DNA of 9,566 nt, from assembly GCA_003551805.1 (NCBI GenBank), contig PUNR01000393.1, forward strand, positions 1 to 9,566, given 5' to 3'. The DNA comes from Loktanella sp. (GTDB lineage: Bacteria; Pseudomonadota; Alphaproteobacteria; Rhodobacterales; Rhodobacteraceae). Shown here piece by piece: positions 1 to 6,024 of this stretch. The notes beneath the pieces are model-generated. The model was given only the letters and a program-made list of their open reading frames with translations, was not told the origin of the DNA and made no database searches. Each line of letters begins with the position of its first letter. The first letter of the stretch is position 1. The position numbers and the translations under genes are program-made.

Positions 1-500
1 AGTAAAACATGCAGCGGTGCGGGCAGGGCGGGGGCGTTTTCCATATCATGGACGCGGCCATCGGTGATCAGGATGATGCCTGCAACCCGGCCCTGTGGTT
101 CTTCGGCCAGTGCTTGCGACAGGGCCGACATCAAGGCTGTCCCCTGATCACCTGGGGCATCGCCAAGCGTGACAATACGCATTTCGGTATTCGGCTGCCG
201 GTTCAGCTGCTGCGTGACATTGGCAAGGGCCGCTTCGTTCTGGTCGGGCCGGTCGGCAATCCGCTGGCTGGCGCTTTCATCGACAACGACCATGACGATA
301 TCGCTCAGCGGCGCGCGGTCTTCTTGTTGCAGCGACGGATTGGCCATCGCTGCCAGCAAGGCCAGACCCGCCAGACCGCGCAACCACCACCCCGGCAAAC
401 GCCGCCAGATCGCCAGCGCGACGGCCAGCACAGCCAGCGCCGCCAGCACATAAACCCCGAAAAGCGGAATCAGCGGATCAAAAATCACGGTTCCGGTCAT
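1..500 (-). CDS. Partial membrane-anchored vWA-domain protein (N-terminal 166 residues), last visible gene of the MoxR unit
   Basis: This frame stays open from an ATG at 500 to the left edge, so the C-terminus is missing. Two hydrophobic segments (about residues 14-32 and 40-54), separated by a short basic stretch (RRLPGWWLR), would anchor it in the inner membrane. A von Willebrand A-type domain follows. Its metal-site motif DESAS lies at 74-78 and a second acidic motif, ITDG, has its Asp at 147, so the visible MIDAS residues are intact. I chose the ATG at 500 because GAGGGG lies about 8 nt upstream. An in-frame ATG at 518 is poorer: it has only a weak ribosome site and falls inside the conserved repeat core. 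It follows the DUF4159 gene by 91 nt and is probably co-transcribed unless the hairpin and repeat in between stop transcripts. The visible part has no cysteine. The full family role is unknown to me; a partner of the MoxR ATPase is an inference from context. Confidence 0.8.
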   Translation of the reverse strand, partial: MTGTVIFDPLIPLFGVYVLAALAVLAVALAIWRRLPGWWLRGLAGLALLAAMANPSLQQEDRAPLSDIVMVVVDESASQRIADRPDQNEAALANVTQQLNRQPNTEMRIVTLGDAPGDQGTALMSALSQALAEEPQGRVAGIILITDGRVHDMENAPALPAPLHVL

Positions 501-515
501 AGCCACGACCCCTCG

Positions 516-548
516 CATCGTCCGAGCTTAAATATCCCCGCCGGAGGC
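516..548 (-). repeat. Repeat element core, copy A
   Basis: Read on the minus strand, this is GCCTCCGGCGGGGATATTT followed by AAGCTCGGACGATG. It matches copy C (9410-9442) at 31 of 33 positions and copy B (5905-5939) more loosely. It lies in sense orientation downstream of the DUF4159 gene stop and directly upstream of the partial vWA gene. The core contains CTCC, a GGC loop and GGGG, which could form a small hairpin just before ATATTT. Its function is unknown. I recall similar strings in intergenic regions of Rhodobacteraceae but could not check this. Confidence 0.8.
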
Positions 549-570
549 GTCAGATGCACCAGCATCTGAC
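549..570 (-). terminator. Perfect 9-bp hairpin between cistrons, abutting repeat core A
   Basis: Arms GTCAGATGC and GCATCTGAC are perfectly complementary around a 4-nt loop (TGGT on the minus strand). The hairpin starts 21 nt after the DUF4159 stop codon and ends at the first base of the repeat core. There is no run of Ts straight after it. It may therefore be a 3'-end stabiliser or processing site, or part of a two-hairpin attenuator with the core, rather than a classical terminator. Confidence 0.6.
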
Positions 571-591
571 ACAGCAAGATCAAACCCATAT

Positions 592-3342
592 TCATTGCCC
601 CAACCGGTCCAGCAGATCCGGCACATGCACCTGATCGGATTTATAGTTGCCCGTCAGCACATGCATGATCAGGTTGACGCCAAAGCGCAGCGAAATTTCG
701 CGTTGCTGTTCGCCTGCGGTGCCGCGTCCGACCGGAAACATCGGCGCACCATTCGCTGTTACCGCCCAAGCACGCGCCCAGTCATTGCCGCCGACAACCA
801 CCGGCGTCACCCCGTCATTGAGGTTGCGAAATGGCATCCCGTCAGCAACCTCTGCCCCCACGGGCGAGGCTTCGACCCACACGTCTCGGCTGGCGTGGCG
901 TCCGGGGAAATCCTGCAGCAAATAAAACGTGCGCGTCAGGACATGATCCTGCGGGATCGGTTCCAACGGTGGAATATCAAGGGATCGTGCAATCGCCTGC
1001 AACCGTGCCCCTTCGGGTGAACCTGACCCGAAACGCGCTGTATCGGCATCACGCGTGTCAAACAGGATCATCCCGCCTGACCGCAGATAGCGGTTCAGTT
1101 TGCCATAGGCTTCGCGGCTGGGCAGTTCGGAATTGGCAGTGATCGGCCAGTAAAGGAACGGAAAAAACGCCAGCTCGTCGGTTTCAATGTTCACGCCCAT
1201 GGGCGCTGCGGGTTCGATCGACGTGCGCCGTGTCAAGGTTTGCGACAGACCCAGCAAGCCTGCCGCCGTCACATCATCCACGGCGGGATCGCCGGTCAGC
1301 ACATGCGCCAGAACCACCTCTGACGTTGCGCGGATCGCGAAATCATCCTGCGCTTTCGCTTGTGGCGCAATGAACAGTGCCAGCACCAATGCCGCCGCCA
1401 CATCCGCACGCGGCCCGCGCAAGCGCCCACCCACGGCAAGCGATGCGATCAGATCGATCAGCAGCAAGGCCAGTGCCGCGGTCAGCAACCAGCCCTTCAG
1501 CGCGGTGGCACGCACCATATCCATACCCTCGACAGCAATCCGCGCAGGCCATTGCGCAGCCGTGAGTGTTGTTTGTGCGCCGATCACATTGACTGCAATC
1601 TGACGGTCACGCCCGACATAAACCCCCGGTAGCAAATCCGGCCCGGGCGTCTGGCTGACCAGCGTTTCGCCAGGGACACCCGCAAGGTCGCGTGTGTCCT
1701 CTAGCTGGCCGAACCCGTCCAGCAGGCGGACGGGTTGCCAGATCGTGCCTTCCAGTTCCGTCGCATCGGGTGTGACGGGACGTGTGGACACCGCAAGTCG
1801 TTCCAGCATCTGCACAAAAAGGCCCGATAACGGCAGGCTTGACCATTCCGCATTGGCGGTGACATGGACCAGCACGACCTGTCCGTCGCCGCTGAATTTG
1901 CGTGTGACCAGCGGCGTGCCATCGGCCAGTTGCGCAATCACGCGGTCGGCCAGCGTCGGGTCAGGCTGGGCCATCACCTGACTGGTGATGGTCACATCGT
2001 CGGGCACGGCCAGCCCGAAAAACGGCGTATCGGCGGCAAAGGGGGCCAGCGTTTTCGGCTCTCCCCAGCTCATCGCGCCACCGACGCTGCGACCGCCTTC
2101 GCGCAGGCGCACCGGCAGCAGCGGGTCTTCGGACCCACGCCCCACATCCGATGCAGCAAGCCGCGGCCCGGCAAACCGCAAAAGCAGGCCACCCGCATCG
2201 ACCCATGCGGCGATGCCCTGTGCTTCGATATCGGTGAGGATCGCGACATCGGCCAGCACGATCACATCGGGGTTGGCCAGCAAGATATCTTCAAGATCGC
2301 CATCAATCAGATCGGCGGTGGGTTCCAGTGCCTCGCGCAGATAGTAAAGTTGCGACAGCAGCTCCAGACCTTCGCGGTCTTCGCGGCCCGAGATCAAGGC
2401 GACCTGACGCCTGCGCAAGGCATCATCCGTCAGGCTGACAGCGGCGGCAGACCGCGTGCCGGTCAATTCAAACCGCGTGATCCGGTTGCGCAATTCAGGC
2501 GGCAGGGCAAAGGTGGTTTCCGCCACCTCCTCGCCTGCGTCAAAGGCCAGCGGCACGCTGGCCAGCGCGCGTTCGACACCTGCAGGGTCAAGGCCGATGG
2601 CGGTGATCGTCGTCTCGCTGGGCGCCCCGATAGGGGTGCGGGTGGCGCTGATGCGCACCTCGCCATCCTCGAACCGTGCGGGGCGCAGGCCGGTCACCTG
2701 ACGCGGGGTCTGGAATACGGTTACGGGGCCTGCCTGCTCGAACGTTGCAAGCAGGTCGTCGCGGCCGGCATAGTCTAGCCCGTCACTGATCCAGAATGTC
2801 TCAAAGCTGCCTGCCTGCGTTGCGAAATACGCTGCCGGATCAACCGGTTGCCAAGGTTTCGGTTGCACATTGGCCAGCCGTTCCTGCCACGCGCTAGGTG
2901 CTGCAAAGGGCAGCGGTTCGGCCAAGGGCAGGCTGGTCAGCGTGACAACGGCAACGCGCCGTTCGTTTGCGGCGGCTTCGGACAACATCGCCGACACGCG
3001 GTCCATCGTGGCCTGCCATTGCGGGGCGCCCGCCCAAGTGCCATCAAGGGCAATCACCAGATCACCGCGCCCGTCGCGTGCCTGTTGCGGGTTCAACGTG
3101 GGGCCTGCAAAGCCGATAATCACCGCAGCCACAGCTAGAAGGCGCAGTAAAAGCAACCACCAAGGCGTGCGGTCGCTTTGGCTTTCGGCGTCTTTCAGAC
3201 CCAAAAGCAGTGCCACACCGGGGAACCGCCGTTGCACAGGGGCTGGCGGCACGGCGCGCAGCAATATCCACAGGATCGGCAGGGCGATCAGGCCAAGCAG
3301 CAGAAATGGGGCGGTAAAGCCGACAGGTCCAAGCATCCACAT
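592..3342 (-). CDS. BatA-like / DUF4159 membrane protein, 916 aa
   Basis: Order of parts: a BatA-type N-terminus with two membrane segments (about 8-28 and 60-80) around a basic loop; a vWA-like region from about 94, whose metal motif is degenerate (D100-GTWA instead of DxSxS); an amidotransferase-like region (about 312-520, ending in a WSSLPLSGLF stretch); two more membrane segments (617-638 and 646-662); and a C-terminal DUF4159 domain (about 666-916, with FLYWPI near 728). The fourth hydrophobic segment ends in AKAQ and resembles a signal peptide. Basic residues (RLRGPR) between segments three and four suggest that both large domains are periplasmic. I chose the ATG at 3342: it overlaps the DUF58 stop by 1 nt (TGATG) and has GGAAAGG 8 nt upstream. 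The longer frame from 3426 adds a Pro/His-rich stretch unlike the family. The protein has no cysteine, so the amidotransferase-like fold cannot be catalytic. It is probably a scaffold partner of MoxR; its biochemical role is unknown. Confidence 0.88.
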   Translation of the reverse strand: MWMLGPVGFTAPFLLLGLIALPILWILLRAVPPAPVQRRFPGVALLLGLKDAESQSDRTPWWLLLLRLLAVAAVIIGFAGPTLNPQQARDGRGDLVIALDGTWAGAPQWQATMDRVSAMLSEAAANERRVAVVTLTSLPLAEPLPFAAPSAWQERLANVQPKPWQPVDPAAYFATQAGSFETFWISDGLDYAGRDDLLATFEQAGPVTVFQTPRQVTGLRPARFEDGEVRISATRTPIGAPSETTITAIGLDPAGVERALASVPLAFDAGEEVAETTFALPPELRNRITRFELTGTRSAAAVSLTDDALRRRQVALISGREDREGLELLSQLYYLREALEPTADLIDGDLEDILLANPDVIVLADVAILTDIEAQGIAAWVDAGGLLLRFAGPRLAASDVGRGSEDPLLPVRLREGGRSVGGAMSWGEPKTLAPFAADTPFFGLAVPDDVTITSQVMAQPDPTLADRVIAQLADGTPLVTRKFSGDGQVVLVHVTANAEWSSLPLSGLFVQMLERLAVSTRPVTPDATELEGTIWQPVRLLDGFGQLEDTRDLAGVPGETLVSQTPGPDLLPGVYVGRDRQIAVNVIGAQTTLTAAQWPARIAVEGMDMVRATALKGWLLTAALALLLIDLIASLAVGGRLRGPRADVAAALVLALFIAPQAKAQDDFAIRATSEVVLAHVLTGDPAVDDVTAAGLLGLSQTLTRRTSIEPAAPMGVNIETDELAFFPFLYWPITANSELPSREAYGKLNRYLRSGGMILFDTRDADTARFGSGSPEGARLQAIARSLDIPPLEPIPQDHVLTRTFYLLQDFPGRHASRDVWVEASPVGAEVADGMPFRNLNDGVTPVVVGGNDWARAWAVTANGAPMFPVGRGTAGEQQREISLRFGVNLIMHVLTGNYKSDQVHVPDLLDRLGQ

Positions 3343-4211
3343 CAGCGTTGCCTTTCCAGCGCACCATAAAGCCACAGCAGCGCTTGCGTTGCGGGTTGGC
3401 CGGTGTGGTGGCTGTGAAACTGCCAACCCGTCGTGCGGGCAAGATTTTGCAGCTGATCTTTACGCGCAGCCAGCCGGTCCAGATAGCGGGTTTTCAGATC
3501 GCGCGCGCGCAGGGTTTCATGGCGCACCGCACCTGTCATGGATTGAAAGATCGTGCGCCCGTCGAATGGAAACGCCTCTTCCTGCGGATCAAGCACCTGC
3601 AACAGCGCGCCACGCACACCGCGGTCAGCGGCACGGGTCAGTGCGGCTGTGACGCCGTCGATATTGCCAAGGAAATCACTGACGAACAAAGCGCGCGAAT
3701 GCGGCAACATGCCGGCAGTATCGGGTGATCCGTGGTCGTTCGGGTCATCTTCGGACAGGATCTGCGCCATCTGCTGCAATTGTACCGACCCCCGACGCGG
3801 TGGCAGGCGCAGACCAGTCAGCCCGACACGTTCGCCCCCACGGCTAAGCAGGATCGCCAGCGCCATCGCCAAGGTCCGCGCGCGGTCCGCCTTGGTTGCG
3901 TGATCGTCCGAGGCAAAGCCCATCGACGCCCCCTGATCGACCCAAAGGATGATGGATTGCGCGATCTGCCATTCCTTGTCCTGCACGAACCGTGCATCCG
4001 ACCGCGCCGATCGGCGCCAGTCGATGCTGCGCGCGGCATCATGGCTTTGTGCCGGACGGTATTGCCAGAATGTATCGCCGACACCCGCCCGCCTGCGCCC
4101 GTGGTCACCCAAAAGGACGGTCGCGGCCAGATGTTCGGCCTCGGCCAGCAAGGGCGGCAGATGCGCCGCAAGGCTTTCGCCCTGTGACCGGAGAGTGAGT
4201 GGCGTGTTCAT
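3342..4211 (-). CDS. DUF58 (vWA-like) protein, 289 aa
   Basis: The family hallmark is clear: a conserved block from about G35 to K79 with QYRPAQSHDAARSIDWRRS, then a vWA-type strand, LWVDQGASM (90-97), and a second acidic motif, VSDF (177-180, Asp 179). In many vWA domains the first motif is DxSxS; here it is D92-QGA-S96, so the middle serine is glycine. No membrane segment is seen and the protein is probably cytoplasmic. DUF58 genes typically follow a MoxR ATPase gene, and the ATPase is thought to act on or through the DUF58 protein. Its ATG overlaps the MoxR stop by 4 nt (ATGA), with no good ribosome site, so translation is probably coupled. It has no cysteine residues. The family assignment is firm; the client and the metal dependence are unknown. 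Confidence 0.92.
   Translation of the reverse strand: MNTPLTLRSQGESLAAHLPPLLAEAEHLAATVLLGDHGRRRAGVGDTFWQYRPAQSHDAARSIDWRRSARSDARFVQDKEWQIAQSIILWVDQGASMGFASDDHATKADRARTLAMALAILLSRGGERVGLTGLRLPPRRGSVQLQQMAQILSEDDPNDHGSPDTAGMLPHSRALFVSDFLGNIDGVTAALTRAADRGVRGALLQVLDPQEEAFPFDGRTIFQSMTGAVRHETLRARDLKTRYLDRLAARKDQLQNLARTTGWQFHSHHTGQPATQALLWLYGALERQR
3351..3357 (-). promoter_or_regulatory. Ribosome binding site deciding the DUF4159 gene start
   Basis: GGAAAGG on the minus strand lies 8 nt before the ATG at 3342 and inside the end of the DUF58 gene. It supports the short start, with BatA-like residues MWMLGPVGF first, over the upstream in-frame start at 3426. Confidence 0.6.
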
Positions 4212-5215
4212 GCCGCCGCTGCGACCTGCGTAATTTGGCCTGCGACCTGATTGATGACGGATTGTACGTTTTCACCCCGCGCGCGGGCCGCGAACGACAG
4301 CGCCATGCGGTGTTCCAGCACTGGAACCGCCATGTTGCGCACATCTTCAGCCGAGGGCACCAGACGACCATCCAGCAGGGCAGAGGCCCGTACCGTCAGC
4401 ATCAGCGCCTGCGCCGCACGCGGACCGGGGCCCCAGCTGACTGATTGGCGGATGATATCGGGGGCGCTGGCATCGTCGGGACGACAGGCGCGCACCAGAT
4501 CAAGGATCATATCAAGGATGTTTTCACCCACGGGCATCCGGCGCAGCAGCGCTTGTGCGGCCAGCAATTCGCCTGCGCTGAACACGGCGGTCGCTTGGGC
4601 ATCTTCCACGCCGGTGGTGGCAATCAGGATGTCGCGTTCGGTCTGCCTGTCGGGGTAGGGCACGTCGATCTGAACAAGGAAACGGTCCAACTGCGCCTCT
4701 GGCAGGGGATAGGTGCCTTCCTGTTCCAGCGGGTTTTGTGTGGCAAGAACGTGGAAGGGCACACCCAAGGGGCGATGCTGGCCTGCGATCGTGACCTCTT
4801 TTTCCTGCATGGCCTGTAGCAAGGCGGATTGCGTGCGGGGGCTCGCGCGGTTGATTTCATCAGCCATTAGCAATTGGCAGAACACAGGGCCTTCGATGAA
4901 CCGGAACGCGCGGGTGCCGTCAGCGGCGGTTTCCAGCACTTCGGAGCCGAGGATATCTGCCGGCATCAGGTCTGGCGTGAACTGGATGCGATTGCCGTTC
5001 AGGCCCATGACGGTGGACAGCGCCTCGACCAACCGCGTCTTGCCCAGACCGGGCAGGCCGATCAGCACGGCATGGCCGCCACAGATCAGGGCTGACAGCG
5101 TCAGGTCGACGACACGGGTCTGGCCGATAAAGCGGGCTGCGATGCTGTCGCGCGCCTGGCCCAGTTTTTCGCCCAGCGTTTCGATCTGGCCGACGAGATC
5201 AGCATCCTGTGTCAT
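4208..5215 (-). CDS. MoxR-family AAA+ ATPase, 335 aa
   Basis: This is a MoxR-type AAA+ ATPase, expected to be a cytoplasmic ring-forming chaperone driven by ATP. Walker A is GLPGLGKT (53-60), Walker B runs into DEINR (119-123), sensor 1 is the Asn of ATQNP (158-162), and EAQLDRF (173-179) carries the conserved Arg near the subunit interface. A MoxR lid region follows from about 210. Length is normal for the family. The start at 5215 is set by GAGGGA 5 nt upstream (5221-5226). It heads the unit with DUF58, DUF4159 and vWA genes; in characterised systems such partners mature or metal-load a client complex. The specific client cannot be inferred here, since no metalloenzyme genes lie in the window. 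I give no gene symbol because moxR names are used loosely. Confidence 0.95.
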   Translation of the reverse strand: MTQDADLVGQIETLGEKLGQARDSIAARFIGQTRVVDLTLSALICGGHAVLIGLPGLGKTRLVEALSTVMGLNGNRIQFTPDLMPADILGSEVLETAADGTRAFRFIEGPVFCQLLMADEINRASPRTQSALLQAMQEKEVTIAGQHRPLGVPFHVLATQNPLEQEGTYPLPEAQLDRFLVQIDVPYPDRQTERDILIATTGVEDAQATAVFSAGELLAAQALLRRMPVGENILDMILDLVRACRPDDASAPDIIRQSVSWGPGPRAAQALMLTVRASALLDGRLVPSAEDVRNMAVPVLEHRMALSFAARARGENVQSVINQVAGQITQVAAAA

Positions 5216-5272
5216 GACATTCCCTCAATCATTCTATATGAACCATACGACCAGATAATACGGGTGATCCCA
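5216..5272. promoter_or_regulatory. Divergent promoter region between MoxR unit and DUF1285 gene
   Basis: This 57-nt AT-richer gap separates divergent genes and must hold at least the local starts for both. On the minus strand TAGAAT (5 of 6 to TATAAT) lies at 5232-5237, upstream of the moxR ribosome site. On the plus strand GATAAT (5 of 6) lies at 5254-5259, only 13 nt before the DUF1285 ATG. Neither has a convincing -35 box at normal spacing, so the exact promoters are uncertain. If the plus-strand box is used, its mRNA leader is very short. Confidence 0.4.
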
Positions 5273-5860
5273 ATGGCAAAATCCACGACCACACAAAAGA
5301 TTGTAGCGCCAAGCGCCGAAAGCCTCGCTGCCAGCGCGCAGGCGGTGCAAAAAGGCGGACTCCCGCCGGTCCATCTGTGGAATCCGCCGCATTGCGGGCA
5401 TATCGACATGCGCATCGCGCGGGACGGGACGTGGTTTTACATGGGCACGCCCATTGGGCGGCCCGCGCTGGTCAAGCTGTTTTCGACCATCCTGCGGCGC
5501 GACGGGGATGATTATGTGCTGGTCACACCGGTGGAAAAGGTGGGCATCACAGTCGAAGATGCGCCGTTTGTGGCGGTGGATGTCAATCAGCATGGCGATG
5601 ACCTGACCTTTGAAACCAACGTCGGCGACAAGGTTACAGCAGGGCCGGACAACCCGATAAGGGTAGAGCGTGATGCGCAAACAGGCGAACCTGCGCCCTA
5701 TGTGTTGGTCCGCGCCAATCTGGAGGCGTTGATTGACCGCAAATCTTTCTACCGGTTGGTCGATATGGGGCAGGAAGCGGATCACGACGGCGTGCGCTGG
5801 TTCGGGGTCAGGTCGCAGGGCGCGTTCTTTCCGATCATTCCTGCAGATGAACTGCCTTAA
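5273..5860 (+). CDS. DUF1285 domain protein, 195 aa
   Basis: The sequence matches the DUF1285 family along most of its length: HCGHIDMRIARDGTWFYMG (40-58), GRPALVKLFSTILRR (62-76), LVTPVEKVGITVEDAPFVAV (83-102) and a C-terminal block, SFYRLVDMGQ to GVRSQGAFFPI (158-188). No signal peptide or membrane segment is seen, so it is probably cytoplasmic. The biochemical function of the family is not known to me. I chose the ATG at 5273 over a GTG at 5264 because GGGTGA lies just upstream and the extra residues (MIP) look unremarkable; the difference is three residues. It is divergent from the moxR unit. I recall this neighbourhood in other Rhodobacteraceae, which suggests but does not prove a functional link. 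The residue C41 next to H40 and H43 is worth noting. Confidence 0.9.
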   Translation: MAKSTTTQKIVAPSAESLAASAQAVQKGGLPPVHLWNPPHCGHIDMRIARDGTWFYMGTPIGRPALVKLFSTILRRDGDDYVLVTPVEKVGITVEDAPFVAVDVNQHGDDLTFETNVGDKVTAGPDNPIRVERDAQTGEPAPYVLVRANLEALIDRKSFYRLVDMGQEADHDGVRWFGVRSQGAFFPIIPADELP

Positions 5861-5866
5861 GGCTGT

Positions 5867-5882
5867 GCGCCTTTCGGGGCGC
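5867..5882 (+). terminator. Short hairpin with TTCG loop after the DUF1285 gene
   Basis: Arms GCGCCT and GGGCGC pair over 6 bp (one T-G pair) around a TTCG tetraloop, which is unusually stable in RNA. It begins 6 nt after the stop codon. No T-run follows, so it is either a Rho-assisted end or an mRNA 3'-end stabiliser acting with repeat core B further down. Confidence 0.5.
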
Positions 5883-5904
5883 CTGTGGCGTGGTAAGACC
5901 TGAT

Positions 5905-5939
5905 GCGCTCCGCGCGGGGATATTTTTACTCTGACGATG
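5905..5939 (+). repeat. Repeat element core, copy B (diverged)
   Basis: This copy reads CTCCG-C-GCGGGGATATTT, with an inserted C relative to copies A and C, then TTACTCTGACGATG, which shares CTCTGACGATG with copy C. The insertion keeps the small CTCC/GGGG hairpin and changes only its loop (GGC to GCGC). The T-run is longer here (five Ts). It sits 44 nt after the DUF1285 stop in sense orientation. The hairpin that directly abuts the core in copies A and C is not adjacent here. Confidence 0.65.
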
Positions 5940-6011
5940 ATAAAGCAGGTGGCGCGCACACGCGAATGTCACTGGCCTGTCGGGGGTGGCGGCTTATCCT
6001 TTGCGCGTTGA

Positions 6012-6018
6012 AGAAGGA
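6012..6018 (+). promoter_or_regulatory. Ribosome binding site deciding the hydrolase start
   Basis: AGAAGGA lies 6 nt before the ATG at 6025. It selects this start, which also begins a well-formed signal peptide, over an in-frame start at 5986 that would bury the signal behind 13 residues. Confidence 0.7.
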
Positions 6019-6024
6019 TTTGTC

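Larger units (their letters stand above)
5861..6024. other. 164-nt gap between DUF1285 and beta-lactamase-family genes
   Basis: This gap holds the TTCG hairpin and repeat core B. The remaining ~85 nt lead into the next gene and end with its ribosome site. I see no convincing promoter hexamers and no small gene with a ribosome site. The next gene could be read through from the DUF1285 gene or have its own promoter in 5940-6010. Confidence 0.5.

Noticed and set aside
9..569. 186-codon plus-strand frame at the left end
   Set aside because: It is antisense to the partial vWA gene, which has an intact MIDAS motif and a good ribosome site, and its C-terminus is encoded by the antisense of repeat copy A.
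1864..2778. 304-codon open frame on the plus strand, antisense to the DUF4159 gene
   Set aside because: It lies fully inside a gene with clear domains on the other strand. Its composition (His, Gln, Arg and Gly rich) is typical of an antisense shadow in GC-rich DNA, and no known motif is seen.
3342..3426. Longer start for the DUF4159 protein at 3426
   Set aside because: The added 28 residues overlap the DUF58 coding end by 85 nt and look like out-of-frame DUF58 sequence. The start at 3342 has the TGATG junction and a ribosome site.
2870..3652. 260-codon plus-strand frame across the DUF4159 and DUF58 junction
   Set aside because: It is antisense to two confirmed genes, is rich in Arg, Ala and Ser, and has no ribosome site or domain.
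5234..5959. 241-codon minus-strand frame over the DUF1285 gene
   Set aside because: DUF1285 conservation on the plus strand is clear. The antisense frame is rich in Arg, His and Pro and has no recognisable domain.
5986..6024. Upstream start for the beta-lactamase-family gene
   Set aside because: It would place 13 residues before the signal peptide and put the ribosome site AGAAGGA inside the gene.
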